A DNA stretch of 64,000 nucleotides from Mariprofundus sp. (GCA_021772775.1 JAJFLH010000006.1:1-64000), one strand, 5' to 3'; shown: positions 1-8,637, numbered from the stretch's first letter. A program made the numbers and translations. The notes: generated by a model from the sequence alone, not told the origin.

Positions 1-283
1 TACCGATTAATACTGGCCTTATAAACCGACCAAGACCTTCTTTTGCTTGAATCAAAGCCAAATACGGTCATAAAATGCAGTTAAATAATATTAGCGCAAC
101 AGATCACTGTTTGATTTACGTTTTCACACGGTCTGGGCCGATGTCGGCCTGTCATGCGCAAATAAATAGTTTGTACTATAAGCATAACTCTTGTGCCAAA
201 GATAGGACAAGCACATACCAACAACCCTGACAGCCAGACTAATCATTCTCCGTATTACTTCGGTTTAAAATATACCGATAGCT

Positions 284-1837
284 TCAAAATTCATATCCTA
301 GAACTAATTTCACACTTCCCTGAGCTGTGGCTGTGGTGAGGCCAAACAGGTAGCCGATTTCATAACTCATGCCGTTACGAAATTTTCCCATGAATACGGG
401 GCCTGCCTGATGAACCTGCTGTACCAGTGGACTCGTATTTCCCACCTCACCTAAGGTGCCGTACATTTCAAAAGCCGGTTCAAGGTAACGTTTCCAGCGC
501 CATCTTGTCTGCCACGCATAGGCAGCAATGGTATTGTTTACGGCATTTGCTCCCAGCTCCTTTTTCAAAATGATGTTGGCGGTATTGATTAAGCGGCCCG
601 TCTCTTTTTCCAATAACAATTTGAATTCAAAGAGATCCGGTTTGTTCAGTGATGACTCAGGTACGATATATTCAACATAGGCTCCTGCATCCAGAAAACG
701 TTCACCCTGTTCAAACAGTTGATAAACATTTTCCCATTTGAAACCCTGATAGGCAAAAGTTTTGTTCGGCCTTTTTCTGAAATCACCTACGATTGCTGTC
801 ATCCAACGATCAGTGACACCATATTCAAATTCAAACTGATGGCGGGCACTGCTATTTTGAGCCGGATCAGCATCAATGGCATAATCCAATAGATATTCAA
901 ATTCGACTTCGCCCTGCTCAACGATAGGTGAATATATTTTCCTAGCTTCAGCATTTGTTGGTAAGATTGATACAGATATACCCACAAGCATCACTGCCGC
1001 AGCTATTACCGCCGCTTTTTGTGGTAATTTCTGAGGTGCTTTTTTCTGCCAGCGAATGGCTGACCAGGTTACCAAAAATAGGCCGACAAATGCTAATACT
1101 TGCATGCCACTAGGCCTGTCATCATACCCCATCAAGGCGTGTAGCAGCTGTCCAACAATGCTGCGTTCTGAAATGATATGGGATGTGTTCCATATGCTAT
1201 GACCCAGGGCGGGTAGTTCATCAATCATCACTAAGTACGATACCCCCTGCGATGCCATGCCCGCAGCCAACAGAACAATCAAAAATGTTATAACTGAAAA
1301 CACATGCCGAATCGGCAATTTAATCAAGCTGCGATACAGCACCAGAGCCACCATGACGCCGGACAGAAGGCCAATGGCTGCTCCGCTTAACATGGTTAGA
1401 GTTCCAGCTTCGCCAGATGCCGCTACGCCATGTAAGAATAGAACAAGCTCTGAACCTTCCCTGGCCACCGCTAATGCTACGACCGTTGCCAAAATCATAG
1501 GGGCTGAGGAGTTATCATTGTCTGCCTGACACACCTGTTTAATACGCGCCGATATTTCACGCCCATGTTTACCCATCCATATTGCGGTCCAACTCATCAA
1601 TAGAGCAGCCGATAACAGTACCGTTGCATTGAAAAGCTCTTGTCCCATGCCTTGCATCGACTCAGCAATCAGGTCGGCAAACAGGGCCACGATCAGGGCT
1701 ATGATCAGGCCTGTGAACATACCAGCATAGATCCAACGGCTGCTGATATTCACTTCCCGGGCTGCTGCTGTTGCAATACCGACAACGAGCATAGCCTCTA
1801 ATACTTCACGAAATACGATAATGAGTGTGGATAACAT
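284..1837 (-). CDS. FTR1-family iron permease fused to a C-terminal beta-barrel-like domain
   Basis: Residues 1-270 form a multi-pass FTR1 iron permease. It has the two acidic signatures of the family, seen here as REVLE (10-14, with Val where Gly is usual) and REGSE (126-130). Family knowledge predicts high-affinity iron uptake across the inner membrane. Residues 271-298 then look like an internal signal peptide: lysines, a hydrophobic AVIAAAVMLVGISVSIL core and an NAEA cleavage-type end. Residues 299-517 are rich in alternating aromatic/hydrophobic strands and end in Phe (VLGYEF), as outer-membrane barrels do. No in-frame stop or ATG separates the halves at the junction. The gene lies 13 bases downstream of the cupredoxin gene and probably shares its Fur-controlled promoter. 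The FTR1 part is near certain; the barrel reading of the C-terminus is inference. A sequencing error joining two genes is possible but would require the loss of a stop. Confidence 0.85.
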   Translation of the reverse strand: MLSTLIIVFREVLEAMLVVGIATAAAREVNISSRWIYAGMFTGLIIALIVALFADLIAESMQGMGQELFNATVLLSAALLMSWTAIWMGKHGREISARIKQVCQADNDNSSAPMILATVVALAVAREGSELVLFLHGVAASGEAGTLTMLSGAAIGLLSGVMVALVLYRSLIKLPIRHVFSVITFLIVLLAAGMASQGVSYLVMIDELPALGHSIWNTSHIISERSIVGQLLHALMGYDDRPSGMQVLAFVGLFLVTWSAIRWQKKAPQKLPQKAAVIAAAVMLVGISVSILPTNAEARKIYSPIVEQGEVEFEYLLDYAIDADPAQNSSARHQFEFEYGVTDRWMTAIVGDFRKRPNKTFAYQGFKWENVYQLFEQGERFLDAGAYVEYIVPESSLNKPDLFEFKLLLEKETGRLINTANIILKKELGANAVNNTIAAYAWQTRWRWKRYLEPAFEMYGTLGEVGNTSPLVQQVHQAGPVFMGKFRNGMSYEIGYLFGLTTATAQGSVKLVLGYEF

Positions 1838-1850
1838 TATATCCCCCCCC

Positions 1851-2207
1851 TTATTTCACGATCAGACGGCCCTGAGCCGTCGCTTCATTGAATTCACCAA
1901 AGAAGGGGTAAGTGCCTGCATCTAGTGGCGGCAAAAAAACGGTGATTTTTGAATTGCCCGCCACAATTTTTTCACGATTGAGTTCATAGCTTTCAAACTC
2001 TTCCGGCGTAGCATCTTTGTTGATGACGATTAGCCGGTGTTTTTCACCTGCTGTCACTTCTAATTGCTCAGGGATGAAGTGGTGGTTCTCAATCTTCACT
2101 TCATATTGAGCTGCGGTAGCCAGGCCGGCTAAGCCCATGGTGCAATATAAAGCCGAGCAGCAAGTAATAGTTTTTAAAATATTAGTTTTAGTGCTATTTA
2201 CAGTCAT
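1851..2207 (-). CDS. Periplasmic cupredoxin-like protein paired with FTR1 permease
   Basis: A 118-residue protein with a signal peptide (hydrophobic stretch ending GLATAA) followed by a small all-beta domain. It has motifs seen in cupredoxin-like partners of iron permeases: a YEVKIENHHFIPEQLEV opening, PEEFES in the middle and a GTYPFFGEFNEATAQG loop near the end. The usual copper-binding Cys is absent from this loop, so it may bind iron or be an electron or metal chaperone rather than a blue copper protein. I chose the ATG at 2207 over one 12 bases upstream because GGAG (2214-2217) lies 6 bases before it, while the upstream ATG has no ribosome site. It is first in a two-gene unit with the FTR1 fusion. 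It is probably expressed under iron limitation, given the Fur boxes immediately upstream. The exact metal and redox role is not visible. Confidence 0.8.
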   Translation of the reverse strand: MTVNSTKTNILKTITCCSALYCTMGLAGLATAAQYEVKIENHHFIPEQLEVTAGEKHRLIVINKDATPEEFESYELNREKIVAGNSKITVFLPPLDAGTYPFFGEFNEATAQGRLIVK

Positions 2208-2227
2208 GATTGTCTCCATGGCAGAGA

Positions 2228-2270
2228 ATGATAATGATTATCATTAGCTATGTAAACGATAATCATTATC
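2228..2270 (-). promoter_or_regulatory. Fur-box pair over the cupredoxin-FTR1 promoter
   Basis: Two adjacent sites match the 19-bp Fur consensus GATAATGATAATCATTATC. Plus-strand 2230-2248 matches at 17 of 19 positions and 2252-2270 at 16 of 19. On the minus strand a good sigma-70 promoter is superimposed: -35 TTTACA (2251-2256), 17-bp spacer, -10 TATCAT (2228-2233). One Fur box therefore covers the spacer and part of the -10, and the other lies immediately upstream of the -35. Iron-loaded Fur would be expected to shut off the iron uptake genes. The divergent arsR starts about 115 bp away, so an effect on it is less likely. Confidence 0.8.
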
Positions 2271-2383
2271 GGTCACTCTGTTGGCTTATAACAATGAGCT
2301 AACAATCCAATAGAGGCGGCTGGACCGCGGGCTGGCCTGCAGAAATAAAAGCTATTCAGATCAATGCGCGTTAACATCGGCTC

Positions 2384-2701
2384 ATGAGTTTAGTACCAAT
2401 ATTCAAAGGTCTATCTGATCCTGTAAGGCTTCGCATTGCGCATCTTCTAGCTCAAAAAAAGGAGCTTTGTGTCTGCCATATTACGGATGCCCTATCGCTA
2501 CCCCAAAGCACGGTTTCCCGTCACCTGAATACCTTGAAGAACTGCGGCCTGGTGCTAGCAGAGCGCAGAGGGAAATGGGTCTATTATAATATGGCCCGCA
2601 CTGATGAGATTACAGCGATTGCTGATATGATTACAAACAGCGCCGTCTCTGATCAGCTGCTACAAGCAGATCTGGCCAATCTAAAAGAATCGACCTGCTA
2701 A
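2384..2701 (+). CDS. arsR: ArsR/SmtB-family arsenical repressor
   Basis: A 105-residue winged-helix regulator. The N-terminal FKGLSDPVRLRIAHLL helix is typical of the family. ELCVCHI (about residues 27-33) carries the Cys-x-Cys pair used by ArsR proteins to sense arsenite. The recognition helix region reads SLPQSTVSRHLNTLKNCGLV and the wing ERRGKWVYY. A further Cys is the last residue. It is the first gene of an arsR-acr3-gapdh-arsJ run, so an arsenic-responsive repressor is the natural reading. No clear Shine-Dalgarno precedes the ATG. The candidate operator is not in front of arsR but in the arsR-acr3 gap. Confidence 0.93.
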   Translation: MSLVPIFKGLSDPVRLRIAHLLAQKKELCVCHITDALSLPQSTVSRHLNTLKNCGLVLAERRGKWVYYNMARTDEITAIADMITNSAVSDQLLQADLANLKESTC

Positions 2702-2729
2702 TTTACATATCCGCATAAGCGGATATAAT
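2702..2729 (+). promoter_or_regulatory. Promoter with overlapping palindromic operator between arsR and acr3
   Basis: Immediately after the arsR stop codon there is a -35-like TTTACA (2702-2707), a 16-bp spacer and a perfect TATAAT (2724-2729). A perfect 8-bp inverted repeat, ATATCCGC (2707-2714) and GCGGATAT (2719-2726), fills the spacer and runs into the -10. That is where a repressor would block RNA polymerase. An ArsR site is the obvious candidate. The same element could also fold as an RNA hairpin in an arsR read-through transcript. Confidence 0.6.
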
Positions 2730-2752
2730 AGTCTCCTGTTCTGGAGGTCTGC

Positions 2753-3790
2753 ATGCCTGAATTAAAATCAATAGGACTATTTGCCCGCTTTTTAACGCTG
2801 TGGGTCTTTGTTGCCATTGTTGCGGGCATAGCTCTTGGTGCCTTGATGCCTGAATTTTTTCAGATGATTGGTAGTATTGAACTGGCACACATCAATTTAC
2901 CTGTTGCGATGTTGGTTTGGGTGATGATTTTGCCGATGTTGCTCAAAATTGATTTCACTTCCCTGCATGAAGTTTGGAATCAACGGCGCGGCATTGCGGT
3001 TACCCTTGGTGTTAACTGGTTGTTCAAACCATTCTTCATGGCTCTTCTGGGATATATCTCTGTTTATCATCTGTTCGCTTCTTTTCTTGATGCAAGGATG
3101 CTGGATGGTTACTTCGCAGGCTTAGTGATTTTAGCCGCAGCGCCATGTACGGCGATGGTTTTTGTCTGGTCGAAATTGACCCAGGGTGATGCCCAGTTCA
3201 CGCTTTCTCAAGTGGCACTCAATGATGTGGTAATGGTCTTTGCCTTTGCACCGATTGTCGCTCTGCTGCTTGGTTTTGCTTCGGTCACTGTTCCCTGGGA
3301 TACATTGTTGCTTTCGGTTCTACTCTACATTTTAGCACCTGTTCTGGTGGCATATGGCTGGAGAAAACATCTGCTCAAGCAGGGGGCACTTGATGTTGTC
3401 TTGCAGCGCCTTGATCCTCTGTCTATGGCAGCACTACTACTTACTGTGGTGTTGCTATTCGCCTTTCAGGGGCAGGAGATTCTGCAACAGCCTTTGGTGA
3501 TTGCCATCCTGGCAGTGCCGATTGTGATACAGGTGTATACAACTTTTGGCTTGGCCTATCTATTAAACCGTAAGCTTGGAGTACAGCATAATGTCGCTGC
3601 ACCATCTGCCTTGATTGGTGCATCAAACTTCTTCGAACTGGCTGTAGCAACGGCAATTGCACTGTTTGGTTTTGAATCTGGAGCGGCATTGGCAACAGTG
3701 GTTGGCGTGCTGGTAGAAGTGCCTGTGATGTTAACGTTGGTGTCCATCGTGAACCGGAGTAGAGGCTGGTATGAAAAGGGCCTCAAGTAA
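2753..3790 (+). CDS. acr3: Acr3-family arsenite efflux permease
   Basis: A 345-residue membrane protein with about ten hydrophobic segments and the Acr3 hallmarks. The conserved cysteine lies in AAAPCTAMVFVWS in the fourth helix region, and the glutamate sits in the ASNFFELAVA segment. Acr3 exports As(III) as an antiporter at the inner membrane. GGAGG at 2741-2745 lies 7 bases before the ATG. It follows arsR with a promoter-like element in the gap and precedes the GAPDH/ArsJ pair, so arsenite and arseno-phosphoglycerate efflux are likely co-regulated. Length and motifs are ordinary for the family; alternative assignment is unlikely. Confidence 0.95.
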   Translation: MPELKSIGLFARFLTLWVFVAIVAGIALGALMPEFFQMIGSIELAHINLPVAMLVWVMILPMLLKIDFTSLHEVWNQRRGIAVTLGVNWLFKPFFMALLGYISVYHLFASFLDARMLDGYFAGLVILAAAPCTAMVFVWSKLTQGDAQFTLSQVALNDVVMVFAFAPIVALLLGFASVTVPWDTLLLSVLLYILAPVLVAYGWRKHLLKQGALDVVLQRLDPLSMAALLLTVVLLFAFQGQEILQQPLVIAILAVPIVIQVYTTFGLAYLLNRKLGVQHNVAAPSALIGASNFFELAVATAIALFGFESGAALATVVGVLVEVPVMLTLVSIVNRSRGWYEKGLK

Positions 3791-3853
3791 GGGTATAGAG
3801 CAGTAACCGCATCCGAATCTGGATTGCAGCATAGATAAGCAGGGGGGTGAATA

Positions 3854-4858
3854 GTGAGTATTCGAGTTGGAATTAATGGGTTTGGCAGGATGGGTAGGCT
3901 TGGTTTCCGGGCAGCATGGGATTATACAGAACTGGACCTCGTCCAGATTAATGAAATTTCTGGTGATGCGACATGCTCTGCGCATCTGCTGAAATTTGAT
4001 TCGGTTCATGGTCGTTGGGATAAGAATTGTTCTGCTGAAGATGGGAATATGATTGTCGATGGTCAATCAATCTCTTATTCCATGCATAAAAGCATCGCAG
4101 ATACCGATTGGTCAGGTTGCGATATTGTCATTGAATCATCGGGTAAATTCAGAACGCCTGAACTGCTGCAGCCCTACTTCGATCAAGGGGTGAAAAAAGT
4201 CATTGTTGCAGCACCTGTCAAAGATGGGGCGTTGAATATTGTCATGGGTGTGAATGACCACCTCTACAATGTGGACGAACATCATCTACTGACTGCCGCC
4301 TCTTGCACCACCAACTGTCTGGCTCCTGTGGTGAAAGTGATCAATGAGAAGATCGGTATCAAACATGGCTGTATGACCACCATCCATAATATCACCAATA
4401 CCCAAACCATTATCGATAAAGGCCATGCTGATCTGCGTCGTGCTCGTGCCTGTGGTCTATCACTGATTCCAACATCAACAGGCTCTGCCAAAGCCATTAC
4501 CCAAATATTTCCGGATTTAAGTGGTAAACTGAATGGTTTAGCGGTGCGTGTACCGCAGCTCAATGCATCGATTACCGATTTTGTCTTTGAAGCGCAACGG
4601 GCAACCACTGCAGAAGAGATTAATGGATTCATCAAAGAAGCATCTGAAGGTGAATTGAAAGGTATCCTTGGTTTTGAAGAGCGGCCTCTGGTTTCGGTGG
4701 ATTATAAAGATGATATCCGCTCAGGCATTGTCGATGCACTCTCCACCATGGTGATTGATGATACGCAGGTAAAACTACTGATCTGGTACGATAATGAAGT
4801 GGGCTATGCCAACCGCATGATGGAATTGGCCCGTAAGGTTGCCAGCAGCATCGCTTAA
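3854..4858 (+). CDS. ArsJ-associated glyceraldehyde-3-phosphate dehydrogenase
   Basis: A 334-residue type I GAPDH with the NAD-binding start [16 protein letters not shown] and the catalytic Cys in [11 protein letters not shown]. The conserved tail is [16 protein letters not shown]. Its start is GTG, preceded by a run of six Gs and GTGA that can serve as ribosome site. In ars operons this GAPDH forms 1-arseno-3-phosphoglycerate from glyceraldehyde 3-phosphate and arsenate, and the product is exported by ArsJ. The adjacent arsJ, four bases downstream of the stop, makes this role much more likely than central glycolysis. The sequence also reads GRMGR rather than GRIGR near the N-terminus, as in the ArsJ-linked subgroup as I recall it. 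Confidence 0.9.
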   Translation: MSIRVGINGFGRMGRLGFRAAWDYTELDLVQINEISGDATCSAHLLKFDSVHGRWDKNCSAEDGNMIVDGQSISYSMHKSIADTDWSGCDIVIESSGKFRTPELLQPYFDQGVKKVIVAAPVKDGALNIVMGVNDHLYNVDEHHLLTAASCTTNCLAPVVKVINEKIGIKHGCMTTIHNITNTQTIIDKGHADLRRARACGLSLIPTSTGSAKAITQIFPDLSGKLNGLAVRVPQLNASITDFVFEAQRATTAEEINGFIKEASEGELKGILGFEERPLVSVDYKDDIRSGIVDALSTMVIDDTQVKLLIWYDNEVGYANRMMELARKVASSIA

Positions 4859-4862
4859 TCGA

Positions 4863-6065
4863 ATGAATCAGCAACTTCATCATTATGCCGTTGTAACTGG
4901 TGGTTATTGGGCATTCACCATCACCGATGGGGCTATTCGCATGCTGGTGGTGCTCTACTTCCATCTCTTGGGTTACAGCCCCTTGGAAGTGGCGATGCTG
5001 TTTCTGTTGTATGAGTTATGCGGTGTATTCACCAATCTGGTGGGCGGCTGGATGGCGGCCCGCATGGGGCTTAATGTGACCATGCATATGGGCATGGCAC
5101 TGCAGGTGATTGCTTTGGCCATGCTGACTGTGCCCGACAGCTGGTTATCGGTGCTTTATGTGATGATGGCTCAGGCCTTAAGCGGTATTGCCAAAGACCT
5201 GAATAAGATGAGTGCAAAAGCCAGTGTGAAACTGCTGGTGCCTAAGGATGCCGAAGCCAAGCTATTCAAGTGGGTGTCGATTTTAACAGGCTCCAAGAAT
5301 GCGCTGAAAGGCGCTGGTTTCTTTATTGGTGCGATCTTACTCGATGCGGTTGGCTTTCGGGCCGCTCTGGGCATTTTAGCCTTGTTGCTGGCCATCGTAC
5401 TGCTGTTGACATGGATCAAATTGCCGAAACAGATGGGCCAGATGAAAAGCAAGGCAAAATTCACTCAGGTCTTTTCTAATAATAGTGCAATCAACTGGCT
5501 CTCCGCCGCTCGCCTGTTTCTGTTTGGCTCCAGAGATGTCTGGTTCACCGTCGCCCTACCGGTATTTCTCTATTCGGTAGTGGGTTGGTCATTCACTCAG
5601 GTGGGCAGTTTTTTTGCCCTGTGGATTATCGGTTACGGATTCATTCAAACGATTGCACCCAAACTGTTATCGCTGGGCTCAAAGCAACACAAGGTTGATC
5701 GCTCGACTGTTGTTGGCTTGGCTGCAGTTTTATCGCTTACACCAATTGCTATTGCGATCGGATTAGACTTCAAGCTCGAACCGAGCCTTCTTCTGATTGC
5801 AGGTCTAGCTATGTTTGGAGTGCTGTTTGCACTGAATTCAGCCGTACACTCTTATCTGATTCTCTCATATGCAGAACGTGACCGTGTATCACTCGATGTT
5901 GGCTTCTACTATATGGCCAATGCCAGCGGTCGACTGTTTGGCACAATTCTGTCCGGTTTAATCTATCAAGAGTGGGGGCTGCAAGCCTGTCTCTACTGCT
6001 CATCAGCAATGATCATCATGGCAACCCTGTTATCGCTTCGCCTACCTTCTGCAACTGCAAAGTAG
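4863..6065 (+). CDS. arsJ: ArsJ organoarsenical efflux MFS transporter
   Basis: A 400-residue major facilitator protein with about twelve membrane segments. The N-terminal VTGGYWAFTITDGAIRMLVV motif is typical of ArsJ, which expels the 1-arseno-3-phosphoglycerate made by the preceding GAPDH. The reading frame could open at a TTG at 4839 inside the GAPDH gene. I prefer ATG 4863 because it gives the usual ArsJ N-terminus and lies just after the GAPDH stop, consistent with translational coupling. It ends the ars operon. No intrinsic terminator is evident in the 59 bases before the convergent kinase gene. Confidence 0.92.
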   Translation: MNQQLHHYAVVTGGYWAFTITDGAIRMLVVLYFHLLGYSPLEVAMLFLLYELCGVFTNLVGGWMAARMGLNVTMHMGMALQVIALAMLTVPDSWLSVLYVMMAQALSGIAKDLNKMSAKASVKLLVPKDAEAKLFKWVSILTGSKNALKGAGFFIGAILLDAVGFRAALGILALLLAIVLLLTWIKLPKQMGQMKSKAKFTQVFSNNSAINWLSAARLFLFGSRDVWFTVALPVFLYSVVGWSFTQVGSFFALWIIGYGFIQTIAPKLLSLGSKQHKVDRSTVVGLAAVLSLTPIAIAIGLDFKLEPSLLLIAGLAMFGVLFALNSAVHSYLILSYAERDRVSLDVGFYYMANASGRLFGTILSGLIYQEWGLQACLYCSSAMIIMATLLSLRLPSATAK

Positions 6066-6124
6066 TTAGATTGAATTTAAGCGTATGCTCAGGCTGAAGA
6101 GAGATGATGATTCGTCGAATTCTA

Positions 6125-7096
6125 TTATAGCTGTGCAAGCACATCGAGTGTGATGCGTTTGTTATAATCATTGATTTTCCAGTGGGTGGGCATCCAGCCG
6201 ACCAGGAAACGATAAAAATCAGCTTGGGCGATTGGGAAAAGAGATCTCCATTCACTCTCTAATACCTGGAAATCAACAGTGCACCCATGTTTGGCTATGG
6301 CTTTATTCAATGCATCAAAATAGTGATTTAACAGTGCTTCTTCAAGCTGTTCATGCTCACGATCAGAGAGGCAGCTGCTGAGGAAGTAGGCGACATCTTT
6401 CATGCCGCAACCGGAGCCAATATATTGAAAATCAACCGCAGCGACACTTTGACCATCGGTGGAAAAACAGAAGTTGGCCAACTTGGCGTCGCCATGTATC
6501 AGAGTTTTGAACTGGCAGTTGCTCAACATCGAATCGATGACTGGAGCCGCATCACGTAGGGTTTCATCATCCATCACAGCCAATTCATCCGGGCGTGTGG
6601 CCAGATGCCAATAACTACCAGTTGGCCACAGCGTGTCGGCTTTAACATTTAAAAAAGTTGCATGAAAGTTAGCTAACCATGTCAGACATGTTTGTACGCC
6701 AGGCAGATCAAGCTGTCCTTTGCGCAGTGGGAAACCGGAGGCATCCAGATCCTCTAAAATCATGATATGTTCATCGCCCACTGTTTTAGAGCTAAGGCAA
6801 TGTGGTACACGGCAACCATCATCACAACGGTCGGCCCAATCCCGGTACCAGGCCATCTCCACTTTATACGATTTCACTTTACGTTGATGTGAATGGTCGT
6901 TGTGCCAGCCACGTGGATGGTTTACTTTAGAAGGAAATTTTACATGTTTAATCACCACGCTTGGCATCGTTGTGCCAGAGAGAGAGTAGCGTACAATCTC
7001 GCCATAGCCGCTCCAAAGCGATTGAATGACCTCACCGGGTTGGTAATCACGTGCCCCGGTGGCTTGTAAAATGATCTCATTCCATTGTGTCTGCAT
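6125..7096 (-). CDS. Ecdysteroid-kinase/aminoglycoside-phosphotransferase-like kinase
   Basis: A 323-residue soluble kinase-fold protein. The catalytic loop LIHGDAKLANFCF carries the HGDxxxxN pattern of phosphotransferases of the choline kinase/APH/EcKinase group. The metal-binding motif is VDFQYIGSG, followed by MKDVAYFLSSCLS, as in EcKinase-like (CHK) proteins. MILEDLD precedes these as the hinge. The substrate cannot be told: small hydroxylated or aminated metabolites are usual for the fold. I chose ATG 7096, preceded by GAGA; the longer frame to 7171 adds an unlikely N-terminus. It converges on arsJ and diverges from a lipoprotein gene, so it appears to be a single-gene unit. Confidence 0.7.
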   Translation of the reverse strand: MQTQWNEIILQATGARDYQPGEVIQSLWSGYGEIVRYSLSGTTMPSVVIKHVKFPSKVNHPRGWHNDHSHQRKVKSYKVEMAWYRDWADRCDDGCRVPHCLSSKTVGDEHIMILEDLDASGFPLRKGQLDLPGVQTCLTWLANFHATFLNVKADTLWPTGSYWHLATRPDELAVMDDETLRDAAPVIDSMLSNCQFKTLIHGDAKLANFCFSTDGQSVAAVDFQYIGSGCGMKDVAYFLSSCLSDREHEQLEEALLNHYFDALNKAIAKHGCTVDFQVLESEWRSLFPIAQADFYRFLVGWMPTHWKINDYNKRITLDVLAQL

Positions 7097-7197
7097 TTTA
7101 TCTCGGTACCTGCCTTTCTTAGTCTGCGTGAATATGCCAGCATCTGGCATACTCCGCCTCAAAGTAGGCAATGCTATCCATGAAGGAGATCAATCCA

Positions 7198-7755
7198 ATG
7201 AAACAGATGATGTTTGTATTTCTTGTCGCTTGTTTGACACTGTCGGCATGTTCACAGCAGCATGATAGTGGGAAAGAGTCGCAAATGCTGCGCTTGCAGT
7301 TATTGCTAACGCAATCAGCCCATTTTGCAATATTGCCGGGCGAAGCGGCGCGCAAACATTCAGCTGAACTTGCACGCAGAGCGATGTCGGGGCCGGAGAT
7401 GAATGCCATGCATCGTGGTGAGGATGACCATCAGACGATGATGCACGCGACTCATGATCTGGGTGACGCTGTGTTTGATCTGCTTGAAGCGGCAACGTCG
7501 CAAGTAGCTGAACATAAAAGCCTGCGATCTCAAATCCAGATGGCTGTAGAGGGGGCTCAACTGCGTCTGACTGGACAGTTATTGGGTGATGAGACTGGAG
7601 CATTCATGCTGGAGAAGGGAAACAGCATTGTTGCGACATCAATGTCTCATGCCACAGGAGAGACTGCTTATGAAAAATCTGCGACTCATTTGCTGGGGCT
7701 GTTGCATCAAACAGGCGTGAAGGAAGTTCAAACTAGCCATCCATCCAGCCATTAG
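7198..7755 (+). CDS. Hypothetical lipoprotein
   Basis: A 185-residue protein that I do not recognise. The N-terminus MKQMMFVFLVACLTLSAC is a lipoprotein signal with lipobox LSAC, so the mature protein would start at Cys18 and be membrane-anchored. The rest looks helical and is rich in His and Met (for example MHRGEDDHQTMMHATHD and TSHPSSH at the end), which could bind metal. I chose ATG 7198 because AAGGAG lies 9 bases upstream; an in-frame ATG at 7171 lies upstream of that site. It is flanked by the divergent kinase gene and convergent thyA, so context gives no function. Confidence 0.6.
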   Translation: MKQMMFVFLVACLTLSACSQQHDSGKESQMLRLQLLLTQSAHFAILPGEAARKHSAELARRAMSGPEMNAMHRGEDDHQTMMHATHDLGDAVFDLLEAATSQVAEHKSLRSQIQMAVEGAQLRLTGQLLGDETGAFMLEKGNSIVATSMSHATGETAYEKSATHLLGLLHQTGVKEVQTSHPSSH

Positions 7756-7803
7756 TTCGGCTATTGGTCTGCTAGCAACGACTTCCCTTACGAATAAAGC
7801 GGA

Positions 7804-8637
7804 TTAAATTGCGATGGGGGCACGAATGCCGGCATGGCATTGGTAATCGAGCAGCTCAAAATCATCAATGGTGAAATCGAATATATTTTTTATATCCGGA
7901 TTGATCTTCATGGTGGGGAGAGGGAAGGTCTGCCGGGATAACTGCGTTTCTACTTGCTCTGCGTGATTGGAGTAGAGGTGCGCATCACCGAAGCTGTGAA
8001 CAAAATCACCTACCCCAAGCTCACAAACCTGGGCAATCATCATGGTCAATAGTGCATAGGACGCAATATTAAACGGTACCCCGAGAAAGATATCGGCACT
8101 GCGTTGATAGAGTTGGCAGGAGAGTTTGCCATCGGCAACATAAAACTGGAAAAAAGCATGGCACGGGGCCAGAGCCATTTTTCCGTTGTTCACATTCTCC
8201 TGCGGGCTGATCGATTCATCCGGCAGGTCGGCTACATTCCATGCCGAAACAATCAAACGGCGGGAGTTAGGTTTGGATTTGATCTGTTCAATGAGCTCAG
8301 CAATTTGATCGATGGAGTCTCCATTCGGAGTTGGCCAGTTACGCCACTGAAAACCATATACTGGCCCAAGTGAACCATCTTCAGTGGCCCATTCATTCCA
8401 TATTTTTACGCCATTCTCTGTGAGATAAGCCGTATTGGTATCGCCTTTGAGAAACCACAATAGCTCATGAATAATGGATTTCAGGTGTACTTTCTTGCTT
8501 GTGACGAGCGGGAATCCTTCAGACAGATCAAAGCGCATTTGATAACCAAATACCGATTGTGTTCCGGTACCTGTGCGGTCGCCTTTTTGCGTGCCGTGAT
8601 TGCGCACATGAGACATTAAATCAAGATATGCTTTCAT
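7804..8637 (-). CDS. thyA: Thymidylate synthase
   Basis: A 277-residue ThyA that makes dTMP from dUMP using methylene-tetrahydrofolate. It has the N-terminal [19 protein letters not shown] loop and the catalytic cysteine in [13 protein letters not shown]. It also has [24 protein letters not shown] for dUMP binding, and DAHLYSNH. The C-terminus RAPIAI is the conserved folate-closing tail. Length is slightly above the E. coli enzyme because of small insertions around residues 80-135. It is transcribed alone, divergently from a small EF-hand gene. Its folate link fits folP and metF elsewhere in the window but they are not adjacent. Confidence 0.98.
   Translation of the reverse strand: MKAYLDLMSHVRNHGTQKGDRTGTGTQSVFGYQMRFDLSEGFPLVTSKKVHLKSIIHELLWFLKGDTNTAYLTENGVKIWNEWATEDGSLGPVYGFQWRNWPTPNGDSIDQIAELIEQIKSKPNSRRLIVSAWNVADLPDESISPQENVNNGKMALAPCHAFFQFYVADGKLSCQLYQRSADIFLGVPFNIASYALLTMMIAQVCELGVGDFVHSFGDAHLYSNHAEQVETQLSRQTFPLPTMKINPDIKNIFDFTIDDFELLDYQCHAGIRAPIAI

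Noticed and set aside
135-150. Short perfect palindrome GGCCGATGTCGGCC downstream of the FTR1 gene
   Set aside because: Stem is only five pairs with a four-base loop and no T tract on the minus strand, so not a credible terminator.
3731-4066. 111-residue minus-strand frame across the acr3-gapdh junction
   Set aside because: It lies antisense to two certain genes with no ribosome site; a shadow frame.
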